Counted from the stretch's first letter, positions 40,807 through 51,518 are shown. The stretch is 64,000 nucleotides of DNA from Thiogranum sp. (GCA_030148915.1 JASBSN010000042.1:25388-89387), one strand, 5' to 3'. Notes: generated by a model not told the origin, from the sequence alone. Program-made: numbers and translations.

Positions 40807-42422
40807 TGATCGAAATCCTCGAACAGCCTCGGCAGATTTTCGGCGGCCTGCGCCTGGCCGCCAACAAGGCGCAGTCGCTGCGCACGCCCTTGCGCAGCGC
40901 ACCGCTGCCGGAACGCCTGATCGTGCCGCTCAGCCAGCACATCGGCGAACCCGCCGAAACACTGGTGCAGGTCGGTGACAAAGTTCTCAAGGGACAGCCC
41001 ATCGCCCGCTCGTTGAACTACATCAGCGCGCCCGTGCATGCCCCCACCTCCGGCACTGTCACCGATATCGGCGAGTATGCCGTTCCTCATCCCTCGGGCC
41101 TGAAGGCCACGTGCGTGGTGATTCATGCCGACGGCGCGGACCGTAGCGCCGACACCGGCCTGAAAATGGACGACGTATTTTGCGCCGACCCCGCCGACAT
41201 TCGCCAGCGCGTACGCGAGGCCGGCATCGTCGGTCTGGGCGGGGCGGGATTCCCCACCGCCGTCAAGCTCAACCCGGGGCGCCCGGTCGAGCTGCTGGTG
41301 ATCAACGCCGCCGAATGCGAACCCTACATCAGCTGTGACGAAGCGCTGATGTGTGAGCGCACCGCCGAGGTCATCGACGGCGTACGTATCATGCGCCATG
41401 CCTTGCAGGCCCAACAGGTGGTGATCGGCGTAGAGGACAACATGCCGCGCGCTGTTGACTGTTTGCGGCGGGGTCTGGAGGCGGCCGGCGAGCGCGACAT
41501 CCGGTTGCTGGCGGTACCGACGGTGTATCCGGCGGGCGGTGAAAAGCAGTTGATCTATGCGCTGACCGGCAAAGAGATCCCCAGCCAGGGGCTGCCCGCC
41601 GATCTCGGCATGGTCTGCCATAATGTCGGCACCGCCGCGGCCGTCGCCCGTGCGCTGTTGCAGGGCGAACCACTGATATCGCGTATCGTCACCATCACCG
41701 GCGCCGGAGTGAGTCAGCCGTGCAACCTCGAAGTGCGCATTGGCACCCCCATCGCCGATGTCATTGCCAGCTGCGGCGGCTACACCGAACAGGCCGCGCA
41801 TCTGCTGATGGGCGGACCGATGATGGGCATTCCACTGCCCAACGACCGCATGCCGGTCATCAAGACCAGCAACTGTCTGCTCGCCGCGAGCGTCGAGGAA
41901 ATACCGCCCCCGCCGGCGGCCCTGCCGTGTATCCGCTGCGCTCGGTGCACCGAGGTCTGTCCAGCCTACCTGCTGCCGCAACAGCTGTTCTGGTATGCCC
42001 GCAGCCGCGATTTCGACAAGGTGCAGGACTACAATCTGTTTGACTGTATTGAGTGCGGCTGCTGCGCCCGGGTCTGTCCCAGCCACATTCCGCTGGTGCA
42101 GTACTACCGCTTCGCCAAAACCGAAATCTGGGATCTGGAACGTCAGCGCACCAAGGCCGACCTGGCGCGTCAGCGCCATGAGTTCCGTGTGGAACGCCTC
42201 GAACGTGAGAAAAAAGCCCTCGAAGAGCGCCGCGCGGCAGCCAAAAAAGGTCTGGCGGCGCGGCCCAAAAGCGGCGATGCCGAAGCCAAGAAAGCTGAAA
42301 TCGCCGCGGCATTGGCGCGCGTCAAAGGCAAAAAAACGCAGCCGGCGACGGTCTCCGCCATGCGCGGGAGCGCCGACAGCGAACAAGGCCCCGGCAGCGA
42401 CACCGGGAGCGACAGCCGGTAA
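40806..42422 (+). CDS. rsxC: Electron transport complex subunit RsxC/RnfC
   Basis: VGLGGAGFPTAVKL; CIRCARCTEVCP and CIECGCCARVCPSHIP; start at 40806 overlaps rsxB stop. Confidence 0.96.
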   Translation: MIEILEQPRQIFGGLRLAANKAQSLRTPLRSAPLPERLIVPLSQHIGEPAETLVQVGDKVLKGQPIARSLNYISAPVHAPTSGTVTDIGEYAVPHPSGLKATCVVIHADGADRSADTGLKMDDVFCADPADIRQRVREAGIVGLGGAGFPTAVKLNPGRPVELLVINAAECEPYISCDEALMCERTAEVIDGVRIMRHALQAQQVVIGVEDNMPRAVDCLRRGLEAAGERDIRLLAVPTVYPAGGEKQLIYALTGKEIPSQGLPADLGMVCHNVGTAAAVARALLQGEPLISRIVTITGAGVSQPCNLEVRIGTPIADVIASCGGYTEQAAHLLMGGPMMGIPLPNDRMPVIKTSNCLLAASVEEIPPPPAALPCIRCARCTEVCPAYLLPQQLFWYARSRDFDKVQDYNLFDCIECGCCARVCPSHIPLVQYYRFAKTEIWDLERQRTKADLARQRHEFRVERLEREKKALEERRAAAKKGLAARPKSGDAEAKKAEIAAALARVKGKKTQPATVSAMRGSADSEQGPGSDTGSDSR

Positions 42423-43459
42423 TGGATTTTCCGACCCAGAGCTCACCTTATTTACCGGTCGATAACGGCGTCGGCCGCCTCATGGCCCGCGTCTCGGTGG
42501 CCTTGTTGCCGGGCGCGCTGTGCCTGTTCTGGTTTTTTGGCTGGGGGGTGGTGTTCAATCTGCTCATCAGCACATTAACAGCACTCGGCGCCGAAGCCCT
42601 CATGTTGCTGCTGCGCCGGCGTCCGGTAAAAGCCTCGCTGTTGGACGGCAGCGCGCTGCTCACCGGCCTGCTGCTGGCACTGACGCTGCCGCCCCTGGCG
42701 CCCTGGTGGCTACCGATGCTGGGCGCAGGATTCGCCATCGTTGTCGCCAAGCACCTTTACGGCGGACTGGGATACAACCCGTTCAACCCGGCCATGGTCG
42801 GCTTCGTGGTGCTGATCATTTCCTTCCCGCTGCAGATGACGCTGTGGCCGCCACCGCAGGGTCTGCAGCACGACTACGCGCTGCACTTCGGCGACACCCT
42901 GCAACTGGTATTCGGCGGTACGCTGCCCGAAGGCCGCGCGCTTGACAGCCTGACCATGGCCACGCCGCTGGATAACGCCAAAACCCAGTTCGGGCTCGAC
43001 TACACCTGGAGTGAAATCACCGCCACGCCGTTGTTCGGCCGCTTTGGCGGCTACGGCTGGGAATGGATCAACCTGGCCTACCTCGCCGGCGGCCTGTGGC
43101 TGTGGCGCAAACGCGCTATCCAGTGGCAGATCCCCACCGGCATGCTGGGCGCCCTGTTCACCATAGCGCTCCTGTTTTTCATCGCCGACAGCGACAGCTT
43201 CGGTTCCCCGCTGTTTCATCTGTTCAGCGGCGCCACCATGCTCGGGGCGTTTTTCATTGCCACCGACCCGGTATCCGCGGCGACCACGCCGCGCGGGCGT
43301 CTGTACTACGGCGCCGGCATCGGCGTCCTCACCTACGCGATTCGCACCTGGGGCGGTTATCCGGACGCCATCGCCTTCTCGGTGTTGCTGATGAACATGG
43401 CCGCACCCACCATTGACTATTACACCCAGCCGCGGGTTTTCGGGCACCCGGATAAATAA
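42422..43459 (+). CDS. rsxD: Electron transport complex subunit RsxD/RnfD
   Basis: DGSALLTGLLLALTLPP...NPFNPAMVGFVVLIISFP; ATMLGAFFIATDPVSAATTPRGR. Confidence 0.96.
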   Translation: MDFPTQSSPYLPVDNGVGRLMARVSVALLPGALCLFWFFGWGVVFNLLISTLTALGAEALMLLLRRRPVKASLLDGSALLTGLLLALTLPPLAPWWLPMLGAGFAIVVAKHLYGGLGYNPFNPAMVGFVVLIISFPLQMTLWPPPQGLQHDYALHFGDTLQLVFGGTLPEGRALDSLTMATPLDNAKTQFGLDYTWSEITATPLFGRFGGYGWEWINLAYLAGGLWLWRKRAIQWQIPTGMLGALFTIALLFFIADSDSFGSPLFHLFSGATMLGAFFIATDPVSAATTPRGRLYYGAGIGVLTYAIRTWGGYPDAIAFSVLLMNMAAPTIDYYTQPRVFGHPDK

Positions 43460-43465
43460 CCACCA

Positions 43466-44098
43466 ATGCGTTATCGACCCATTGTCATTTCCGCCGTCCT
43501 TCTGTTTCTGTTCGCCGTGCTCGGCAGCGGTCTGGTGGCCTTCATGCACGACAACACCGCCGCACGGATTGCCGAAAACCAGCGCCGCGCGCTGCTGAGA
43601 AGCCTCAACGAACTGGTCCCGCGCGACCAGTACGACAATGATATCTATACCGATATTATCTATGTCCGCGACGCGGAACTGCTGGGTACCCGCGACCCGG
43701 TGCCGGTCTATCGCGCGCGCCTGAACGGCTGGCCGGTCGCCGCGGTGTTCGCGCCGCTGGCGCCCGACGGCTACAACGGCAATATCCGCCTGCTGGTCGC
43801 GGTGAAGATGGACGGCACCCTGGCCGGCGTGCGCGTTTTGGCGCATCGCGAAACACCCGGTCTCGGTGATCATATCGAGAGCGAGCGTTCCGACTGGATC
43901 CTCGGCTTTAACGGCAAATCGCTGCGCCATCCCAGCGTGGAAAACTGGAAAGTGAAGCGCGACGGGGGTGTCTTCGATCAATTTACCGGCGCCACCATTA
44001 CACCGCGAGCGGTCGTGGCAGCCGTCAAGAACACCCTGTTATACTATCGCGCACACGGACAGAGCCTGTTCGAAAAGCATCCTGCGAAGGCCTCATGA
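43466..44098 (+). CDS. rsxG: Electron transport complex subunit RsxG/RnfG
   Basis: [21 protein letters not shown] attachment motif. Confidence 0.95.
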   Translation: MRYRPIVISAVLLFLFAVLGSGLVAFMHDNTAARIAENQRRALLRSLNELVPRDQYDNDIYTDIIYVRDAELLGTRDPVPVYRARLNGWPVAAVFAPLAPDGYNGNIRLLVAVKMDGTLAGVRVLAHRETPGLGDHIESERSDWILGFNGKSLRHPSVENWKVKRDGGVFDQFTGATITPRAVVAAVKNTLLYYRAHGQSLFEKHPAKAS

Positions 44099-44775
44099 GC
44101 AACTACGGAACTATTATGCGCGACGGTCTGTGGACCAACAACGTCGGCCTGGTACAGCTGCTGGGCTTGTGCCCGCTGCTGGCGGTGACCGGCACCTTTA
44201 TCAACGGCCTGGGCCTGGGTCTGGCGACGTTGGTCACGCTGGTGGCCTCGAACGTCATTATTTCGCTGATCCGCAACCTGGTCCGCCCGGAAGTGCGTAT
44301 TCCGGTGTTCGTGTTGGTGATCGCCTCGGTGGTCACCGTTATCGAGCTGACGATGAGCGCCTACCTGTACGGCCTGTATAAAGTGCTCGGCATTTTCATT
44401 CCGCTGATCGTCACCAACTGCTCAATTATTGGCCGGGCAGAGGCGTTTGCCTCCAAAAACAACGTCGGGCGCGCCTTTGTCGATGGACTGAGTATGGGGC
44501 TGGGTTTTCTCCTCGTGCTGGTCACGCTCGGTGGCCTGCGTGAAGCGGTCGGTCAGGGAACCCTGTTTTCGGGGGCTCATCTGATGTTCGGGGAAGCTGC
44601 GCGCACTTGGACGCTAACCCTGATTGGCGACTACAGCGGTTTTCTGCTGGCCGTGCTCCCCCCGGGCGCTTTTATCGGGCTCGGTCTGCTGATCGCCCTG
44701 AAAAACGTCATCGAAAGGCCCGCACAGCGCCGCCCGGCAGCTGTCGCTTTGAAGGACGCTGCCAGCGCTGCCTGA
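44095..44775 (+). CDS. rsxE: Electron transport complex subunit RsxE/RnfE
   Basis: [35 protein letters not shown]. Confidence 0.96.
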   Translation: MSNYGTIMRDGLWTNNVGLVQLLGLCPLLAVTGTFINGLGLGLATLVTLVASNVIISLIRNLVRPEVRIPVFVLVIASVVTVIELTMSAYLYGLYKVLGIFIPLIVTNCSIIGRAEAFASKNNVGRAFVDGLSMGLGFLLVLVTLGGLREAVGQGTLFSGAHLMFGEAARTWTLTLIGDYSGFLLAVLPPGAFIGLGLLIALKNVIERPAQRRPAAVALKDAASAA

Positions 44776-44782
44776 ATGCGCC

Positions 44783-45418
44783 ATGAACAAACTCAAGCGC
44801 ACCGAGATTTTCACCCGTTTGCGACATGACAATCCGCACCCCGCCACCGAACTTGAATACACCAACCCCTACCAGCTGCTGGTGGCGGTAACCCTCTCGG
44901 CGCAGGCCACCGATGTCGGGGTCAACAAAGCCACTCGGGCGCTGTTTCAAAAAGTGCGCACCCCACAGGCCCTGCTCAAGCTTGGCGAGACCGGGCTGAA
45001 GGAATATATAAAAACCATCGGCCTGTTCAACACCAAGGCCAGGAATCTGATCGCCGCCGCGCGGATTCTGGTCAGGGAGCATAATGGCGAAGTGCCCGCC
45101 ACCCGCGAGGCGCTCGAAGCGCTGCCCGGCGTCGGGCGCAAAACCGCCAATGTCGTTCTCAACACCGCCTTCGGACAGCCGACCATCGCCGTCGATACGC
45201 ATATTTTCCGCGTTTCCAACCGCACCGGTATCGCTCCGGGAAAAAATGTCAACGAAGTCGAGCGCCGGCTGGAGCGCTGCGTACCGGAGGCGTTCAGGCA
45301 AGATGCGCATCACTGGCTGATTCTGCACGGGCGCTATACCTGCGTGGCGCGCACTCCGCGTTGCGGCAGCTGCACCATCGAGGACTTGTGCGAATACCGG
45401 CACAAGACAGAACTCTGA
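44783..45418 (+). CDS. nth: Endonuclease III
   Basis: HhH LPGVGRKTANVVLNTAFG; C-terminal C-x6-C-x2-C-x5-C cluster. Confidence 0.97.
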   Translation: MNKLKRTEIFTRLRHDNPHPATELEYTNPYQLLVAVTLSAQATDVGVNKATRALFQKVRTPQALLKLGETGLKEYIKTIGLFNTKARNLIAAARILVREHNGEVPATREALEALPGVGRKTANVVLNTAFGQPTIAVDTHIFRVSNRTGIAPGKNVNEVERRLERCVPEAFRQDAHHWLILHGRYTCVARTPRCGSCTIEDLCEYRHKTEL

Positions 45419-45487
45419 CATACGTCGGCCAGAAACTGCGCTTGCCGTGCCTTCGCCCGTCCGCCTGAGCTTCCACGTGAGCTGAGC

Positions 45488-45928
45488 ATGTTATTCGGAC
45501 AGGATCGCGATCAGCTGCGCAGTCTCTACTGTCGGGCCTGGCGGCGGCACCGTCAGCGCCAGGTATTGGATCCCCTGCAGGCCCAGATCGTCGCCGTGGT
45601 GCAACGCCACCCCGAATACCAGCCGCTGCTGGAGCAACCGCAACAGGCGCTTGGACGGGAATATCCGCCGGAGTTCGGTGAAACCAATCCGTTTCTGCAC
45701 ATGGGCCTGCATCTGGCCGTTCAGGAGCAGATCAGCACCGACCGTCCGGCCGGTATTCGCGATCTCTACCAGCGCCTGGCCTCTACGAGCAGCGACAGGC
45801 ATACGCTCGATCACCGCCTGATGGACTGTCTGGCGGAAATACTCTGGCAGGCGCAGCGTGACGGTCAGCCCCCGGACGAGGAACGTTACTTGCGGTGTAT
45901 CGGAGAAGGAGTGCCGAGCGGGCGCTGA
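45488..45928 (+). CDS. DUF1841 family protein
   Basis: PPEFGETNPFLHMGLHLAVQEQISTDRPAGI. Confidence 0.8.
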   Translation: MLFGQDRDQLRSLYCRAWRRHRQRQVLDPLQAQIVAVVQRHPEYQPLLEQPQQALGREYPPEFGETNPFLHMGLHLAVQEQISTDRPAGIRDLYQRLASTSSDRHTLDHRLMDCLAEILWQAQRDGQPPDEERYLRCIGEGVPSGR

Positions 45929-46025
45929 GGCCAACACCCGCTCTCAGCTTGTGAACTCACACCGGCAAAAAATGTTATTCTTAACGGAAACTTTACTTCT
46001 CCAGCCCGGTCGTAAAGATTGTTAT

Positions 46026-46067
46026 CCACATCGGAACGGTGGGTTTGATCCCAACCGCTCGATGTGG
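46026..46067 (+). promoter_or_regulatory. Inverted repeat/hairpin upstream of the RiPP precursor gene
   Basis: CCACATCG (46026-46033) and CGATGTGG (46060-46067) perfect 8-bp arms enclosing GGTGGG-TTTGAT-CCCAACC. Confidence 0.55.
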
Positions 46068-46112
46068 TATTTGAAGACCAAATTACTAATCAATTCCTTA
46101 GGAGGCTTACCC

Positions 46113-46421
46113 ATGAAAAGTCCTGTAAAATCTTTATCGGTAGCAGTCGGCGCAGCGTTCATCTCCTCACTGGCTGGCGCAGGCGTCGCCACTGCCACCG
46201 AGAATCCCTTCGGCATGACGCAATTATCCAGCGGCTACATGGTAGCGGACAATCACGAAGGTAAATGCGGTGAAGGTAAATGCGGTGGCAACAAAAACCA
46301 AGCCAGTGCCGAGGGCAAAGGTGCTGTGGACGAAGCCCATGAAAATAACGCTGACAGCGATATGAACAAGACCAAAGCCGAAGGCAAATGCGGTGAAGGC
46401 AAGTGCGGCGGCGCTAAGTAA
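46113..46421 (+). CDS. hvfA: HvfA/bufferin-type periplasmic RiPP metallophore precursor
   Basis: Signal peptide, then two EGKCGEGKCGG blocks; only 4 Cys, all within those motifs; followed by MNIO and DUF2063 genes. RBS ggagg upstream of ATG 46113. Confidence 0.9.
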   Translation: MKSPVKSLSVAVGAAFISSLAGAGVATATENPFGMTQLSSGYMVADNHEGKCGEGKCGGNKNQASAEGKGAVDEAHENNADSDMNKTKAEGKCGEGKCGGAK

Positions 46422-46433
46422 TCAGGCCCAGCC

Positions 46434-47294
46434 GTGAGGGTTTCACGCTACCCCGTTCATGGCGCCGGCCTGGGCCTGCGGCGGACCCTGATGGGTCCGC
46501 TGGCGGACCAGCCGCCGGAGCAGGTCGGTTTTTACGAAATCGCGCCCGAGAATTGGATCGGCATCGGCGGGCGCCACGGTAAACAGTTGCGCGCCTTTAC
46601 CGAGCGCTACCCTTTTGTCACCCACGGCCTGTCATTGTCTATCGGCGGACCGGCGCCCCTGGATGAAACCTTCCTGCAGCGCGTGAAGCGTTTCCTCGAC
46701 CAACACGGCATCGCCACCTACACCGAACACCTGAGCTACTGCAGCGACGAGGGTCATCTCTACGATCTGATGCCGATCCCCTTCACCGCCGAGGCGGTAC
46801 ACCACACCGCGGCGCGCATCCGCCGCGCCCAGGAGATACTCGAACGGCGAATCGCCATGGAGAACGTTTCTTATTATGCCGCGCCCGGGCAGGAAATGGC
46901 GGAAATCGATTTCATCCGCGCGGTGTTGGAAGAGGCCGACTGCGACCTGCTGCTGGACGTCAACAATATTTACGTCAACAGCGTCAACCACGGCTACGAC
47001 GCCGAGCAATTTTTGGCCGCGCTGCCCGCCGAGCGGCTCGTATACTGCCATATCGCCGGCCACTACAACGAGGCCGACGACCTGATTGTCGACACTCACG
47101 GTGCCGATGTCATCGAACCGGTCTGGCAATTGCTGGACAGCGCCTATACGCGCTTTGGCGTGGCGCCTACGCTGTTGGAGCGCGACTTCAATGTCCCGCC
47201 GTTGCCACAGCTGCTGAGCGAAGTCGAGCGCATTAACGAGCTGCAGGCCTGCCACGCCGATAAGGGGATTAGCGGGCATGTCGGGCGCGTCTAA
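46434..47294 (+). CDS. hvfB: DUF692 multinuclear iron oxidase (MNIO) RiPP maturase
   Basis: [12 protein letters not shown]...[16 protein letters not shown]...[20 protein letters not shown]...[16 protein letters not shown]...[23 protein letters not shown] start. Confidence 0.93.
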   Translation: MRVSRYPVHGAGLGLRRTLMGPLADQPPEQVGFYEIAPENWIGIGGRHGKQLRAFTERYPFVTHGLSLSIGGPAPLDETFLQRVKRFLDQHGIATYTEHLSYCSDEGHLYDLMPIPFTAEAVHHTAARIRRAQEILERRIAMENVSYYAAPGQEMAEIDFIRAVLEEADCDLLLDVNNIYVNSVNHGYDAEQFLAALPAERLVYCHIAGHYNEADDLIVDTHGADVIEPVWQLLDSAYTRFGVAPTLLERDFNVPPLPQLLSEVERINELQACHADKGISGHVGRV

Positions 47295-48054
47295 GCCGGG
47301 CTTTATCGACCAACAGTACGCGTTCGCGGCCCACATCCGCGACCCGCGGACCCACCCACCGCCGGCGGGCATCGAGGAGCGGCGCCTGGCCATTTACCGC
47401 GAGCTGTTTTTCAACAATGTCGAAGGCTTCCTCGCCAGCAGTTTTCCGGTGCTCAAGCGTCTGCTGGACGAAGCCCGCTGGCTGGCCCTGGCGCGCGATT
47501 TCTTCGCCCGCCATCATTGCCATTCCCCCCTGTTTCTGGAAATTCCGCGCGAATTTCTCGCCTACCTGGAACAGGAACGCGGCGAGCCGGCCGGTGATCC
47601 ACCGTTCATGCGCGAGTTGGCGCACTACGAATGGGTAGAACTGGCCCTGTCGATCGCCGAAGACACAGCGCTCGGCGAAATCGATCCCCAGGGCGATCTG
47701 CTCGCCGGGCGACCGGTATTGTCGACCCTCGCCTGGCCGCTGGCTTATCGCTACCCGGTGCATAAAATCGGTCCGGACTTCCAGCCTCGTCAGCCCGGTG
47801 AACAATCCGTGTATCTGCTGGTCTATCGAGACAGCGACGACGAAGTCGGCTTTATCGAGTTGAACCCGGTCAGCGCGCGCCTGTTTGCGTTGTTGCAGGA
47901 GCACCCCCAGCGCAGCGGTCTGTCGCTGTTACACCAGATCGCCGCCGAGCTACAGCACCCGCAAGCCGACGTCGTGGTGCGCGGTGGCGGCGAGATTCTC
48001 GAGCAATGGCGACAGCTGGGCATAGTGCGCGGTGTCAGCGCCGAACCCCACTAA
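47278..48054 (+). CDS. hvfC: HvfC-type DUF2063 RiPP maturation partner
   Basis: [34 protein letters not shown]; overlaps hvfB. Confidence 0.9.
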   Translation: MSGASKPGFIDQQYAFAAHIRDPRTHPPPAGIEERRLAIYRELFFNNVEGFLASSFPVLKRLLDEARWLALARDFFARHHCHSPLFLEIPREFLAYLEQERGEPAGDPPFMRELAHYEWVELALSIAEDTALGEIDPQGDLLAGRPVLSTLAWPLAYRYPVHKIGPDFQPRQPGEQSVYLLVYRDSDDEVGFIELNPVSARLFALLQEHPQRSGLSLLHQIAAELQHPQADVVVRGGGEILEQWRQLGIVRGVSAEPH

Positions 48055-48077
48055 CCATCGCCCAGGGAGTCCCCCGG

Positions 48078-48671
48078 ATGTATCCACTCGTACAATTGCA
48101 ACGCCTGCTCGACCGCACCCGGATTTTTGACTTTCTTGCCCCGCTGGGCCTGCGTCTGTATCTGGTTCCCATTTTCTGGATGGCCGGCACGAAAAAACTG
48201 CAGGACATGGACAGCACCGTCGCCTGGTTCGCTAACCCCGACTGGGGCCTCGGCCTGCCCTTTCCCGAATTGCTCGCCTGGGCCGCGGCGCTGAGCGAGG
48301 CGGGCGGCGCGGTGCTGCTGCTGATCGGTCTGGCGGTACGCTGGATTTCGGTGCCGCTGATGATCACCATGGTCGTGGCCGCGTTCAGCGTCCACTGGCA
48401 GAATGGCTGGCTGGCGATTGCCGAGGGCGGCGGCCCGTTCGCCACCGAGCGCACCCAGGGCGCTATAGAACGCCTGGACCGGGCGAAGGAAATCCTGCAA
48501 ACGCACGGCAACTACGAGTGGCTGACAGAGACCGGCAATTTCGTCGTTCTCAATAATGGCATCGAATTCGCCGTCACGTATTTTCTCATGCTGCTGGTGC
48601 TGTTCTTTGTCGGCGCCGGGCGCTTTTTTAGTATGGACTACTGGGTCCGCAACGCTTTCATGGGCCGATAG
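48078..48671 (+). CDS. hvfX: DoxX-family HvfX-like membrane protein
   Basis: LRLYLVPIFWMAGTKKLQDMDSTVAWFANPDWGLGLPFPELLAWAAALSEAGGAVLLLIGLAVR; last gene of hvfABCX order. Confidence 0.88.
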   Translation: MYPLVQLQRLLDRTRIFDFLAPLGLRLYLVPIFWMAGTKKLQDMDSTVAWFANPDWGLGLPFPELLAWAAALSEAGGAVLLLIGLAVRWISVPLMITMVVAAFSVHWQNGWLAIAEGGGPFATERTQGAIERLDRAKEILQTHGNYEWLTETGNFVVLNNGIEFAVTYFLMLLVLFFVGAGRFFSMDYWVRNAFMGR

Positions 48672-48759
48672 CCGAGCATGGTTTCAGGCAGCACCGGGTG
48701 GGCTGTAATACCAGCAAACATACGTCTTTAGGTCGCGCCTGATTCAGTATACTGGAGCC

Positions 48760-51513
48760 ATGACCAGTCAATCCTATACCACCAGCGCGCCGCCACCGGT
48801 TGCAGACTATGCGCTGGCCATCGAGGGCATGACCTGTCAGCACTGCGTGGGCCGCGTCAAAGCGGCCATCAGTGCGGTGGCCGGTGTCGAAGCCGTGGAC
48901 GTGCAGCTCGAGCCCGGCCGCGCCCGGATCAGCGGCGGACTGCCGCATCAGGTGATCGAGGCGATAACCAACGCCGGCTACAGCGCCCGCCCGCTGACGC
49001 AGGAACCCGAGAGTTGCGCACTGCCGAACAGCGCCGAGGCGACACCCGCGCCCACCCCGGTCACCGGGGGCTATCGCGTTGATATCGACGATATGACTTG
49101 CGCGAGCTGTGTGGCCCGGGTCGAAAAAGCCATCCTCGCCGTGGAGGGCGTCGACACCGCTGCGGTCAATCTGGTGGAAGGGGCGGCGTATGTAAGCGGC
49201 GGCGACGTCGAGCGCGTGGTCAATGCGATTGTCGATCAGGGTTACCCGGCACGCGCGGCCACGAATCCTGTCGCCGCCCAGGTGACCCTGGCTTTTGCCG
49301 AGCCGCTGGACAGTCCCCGCCGGCAGCGCGCCGAGGCACTGCTGCGAGATGTCTGGGCAGACACCGATATCACCTGGGAAGAAGCGTCTGTTTGCCGTCT
49401 GACCGGTCGTGCGCACCCGGCCGACTATCTGCTGGCGCTGCGCGAGGACGGCTTCGCCGTCACTTTCGTTGAAAGCGGCGAAGACCCCTACCTGGCGCAG
49501 GAACGCCAGGCGCGGCGGCATATCCGTCAAGCCCTGAGCCGCGCCGCGCTGGCGGCAACGGTCGGTTTCGGGCTGATGGGCGCGATGCTCGCCGGTATTC
49601 TTCCGGGTGTGGACCCGGCTTCGCCGTTAAGCGATATCAGCGGCCGGGGTTTCTGGCTGGGCATGGCCGCCGTGACGCTGCTCACCATGCTCTACAGCGG
49701 CCACCACTACTACACCGGCGCCTGGAAACAGTTCCGCCACGCGCGGGCGAACATGGACACCCTGGTGGCGGTCGGCACGGGCGCGGCCTGGTTGGCCTCG
49801 TTGCTGTTGATTCTGGCTCCGGATTTCGTCCCCGCACCGCAGCGCCACCTGTATCTGGAAACCGCGGTGCTGATCCTCGCTTTTCTGCAGTTCGGGCGCG
49901 CCTTGGAAGTGCGTGCCAAGGCGCAGACCTCGCGCGCCATCGGCGCACTGGTAGCGCTGGCACCGAAAACCGCGCACCTGGTGCGGGGCGCGCACGAGCT
50001 GGATATACCGGTCTCGCTGCTGCAACCCGGGGACTTGTTCCGGGCCCGGCCCGGGGATGCCCTCGCCACCGACGGTGAGGTCGCCGAAGGCGCCTCGAGC
50101 GTCGACGAATCCATGCTCAGCGGCGAGCCACTGGCGGTTACCAAGCAGCCCGGCGATGCGGTTACCGGCGGCACCATCAACCAGTCTGGGGCCCTCCTGG
50201 TACGCGTCACGCACGTCGGTGCGGACACTACGCTGGCAGGTATTATCCAGGCGGTCAAACAGGCGCAGATGAGTAAGCCGCCGATCGGCCGCCTGGTGGA
50301 TCGCATCGCCGGGGTGTTCGTGCCGGTGGTCATGCTGATCGCCCTGATGACTTTCGGCGTCTGGCTGCTGTGGGGGCCGGAACCTCATCTGCCCTACGCC
50401 CTGACCACGGCGATCGCGGTGCTGGTCATCGCCTGCCCTTGCGCGCTGGGCCTGGCAACGCCGATCGCCATTATGGTCGGCATGGGACGCGCCGCCCGCT
50501 TTGGTATTCTGATCCGCAACGGCGACGCCTTACAGACGGCAACCGCCATCACCCACGTGGTAGTCGACAAAACCGGTACCCTCACCGAAGGGCGGCCGCG
50601 GGTGACGGCCATTTACCCTGCCGAGGGACTCGAGGAGCAACAGGCGCTGCTATGGGCGGCCAGTCTGGAGAAGCTCTCGGGGCACCCGCTGGCGCAAGCG
50701 GTGCTGGCCTCGGCACGACAACGCGGCCTCGAACCGCTGCCGGTGGAGGATTTTCATGCCGAAAGCGGTGAGGGCGTCCGGGCAGTGCTGGACGGGCGCG
50801 AGCTCTTCCTCGGCCGGCTGGAATGGCTGGAGGAACTCGGTATCAGTAGCGACGAACTGCTCGCGCGGCAGTCGAGCGCGCTTGCCCGCGGCGGCGTCAC
50901 GCCGGTGTGGCTGGCCGACCGCCAGCGTATTCTGTGCGTCCTCGGTCTGAGCGACCCGGTGCGCCTCGACACGCCCGCCGCTATCGATGCGCTGCGGGCG
51001 CAAGGTATTCACATTGTCATGTGTACCGGCGACCACCCCGATACGGCCCAGGCGGTGGCCTCACAACTGGGTATCGAGGAAGTGCATAGCCGCGTACTGC
51101 CGCAGCATAAAGCCGACGTGGTCGAACAACTCCAGGCACAGGGGCACACCGTGGGCATGGTCGGCGACGGCGTCAACGACGCCCCGGCCCTGGCGCAGGC
51201 ACACGTCGGCTTTGCCATCGGCGCGGGCACCGACGTGGCCATAGAGAGCGCCGACGTTACTCTGGCCAGCGACTCGCTTACCAGTGTCGCCAGCGCCATT
51301 GCGCTGTCGCGCGCCACCTTGCGCAACATCCGCCAAAACCTGTTTGGCGCCTTTATCTACAATGTCATCGGCATACCGCTGGCAGCCGGTGTGCTCTACC
51401 CCTTTAGCGGCTGGCTGCTGAGCCCGGTTTTCGCCAGTCTTGCCATGGCGCTGTCGTCGGTGACGGTGGTCACGAACGCCAATCGTTTGCGGCTGTTCAA
51501 ACCCGTGGAGTAA
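48760..51513 (+). CDS. copA: Copper-translocating P1B-type ATPase
   Basis: HMA motifs MTCQHC and MTCASC; CPCALGLATP; DKTGTLTEG; GDGVNDAPAL. Confidence 0.94.
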   Translation: MTSQSYTTSAPPPVADYALAIEGMTCQHCVGRVKAAISAVAGVEAVDVQLEPGRARISGGLPHQVIEAITNAGYSARPLTQEPESCALPNSAEATPAPTPVTGGYRVDIDDMTCASCVARVEKAILAVEGVDTAAVNLVEGAAYVSGGDVERVVNAIVDQGYPARAATNPVAAQVTLAFAEPLDSPRRQRAEALLRDVWADTDITWEEASVCRLTGRAHPADYLLALREDGFAVTFVESGEDPYLAQERQARRHIRQALSRAALAATVGFGLMGAMLAGILPGVDPASPLSDISGRGFWLGMAAVTLLTMLYSGHHYYTGAWKQFRHARANMDTLVAVGTGAAWLASLLLILAPDFVPAPQRHLYLETAVLILAFLQFGRALEVRAKAQTSRAIGALVALAPKTAHLVRGAHELDIPVSLLQPGDLFRARPGDALATDGEVAEGASSVDESMLSGEPLAVTKQPGDAVTGGTINQSGALLVRVTHVGADTTLAGIIQAVKQAQMSKPPIGRLVDRIAGVFVPVVMLIALMTFGVWLLWGPEPHLPYALTTAIAVLVIACPCALGLATPIAIMVGMGRAARFGILIRNGDALQTATAITHVVVDKTGTLTEGRPRVTAIYPAEGLEEQQALLWAASLEKLSGHPLAQAVLASARQRGLEPLPVEDFHAESGEGVRAVLDGRELFLGRLEWLEELGISSDELLARQSSALARGGVTPVWLADRQRILCVLGLSDPVRLDTPAAIDALRAQGIHIVMCTGDHPDTAQAVASQLGIEEVHSRVLPQHKADVVEQLQAQGHTVGMVGDGVNDAPALAQAHVGFAIGAGTDVAIESADVTLASDSLTSVASAIALSRATLRNIRQNLFGAFIYNVIGIPLAAGVLYPFSGWLLSPVFASLAMALSSVTVVTNANRLRLFKPVE

Positions 51514-51518
51514 AAATC

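Noticed and set aside
40716-42446. 576-aa reverse-strand ORF opposite rsxC
   Set aside because: Antisense shadow ORF in GC-rich coding sequence; rsxC has clear ferredoxin motifs on the + strand.
42710-43981. 423-aa reverse ORF spanning rsxD/rsxG
   Set aside because: Crosses two genuine genes on the opposite strand; no domain resemblance.
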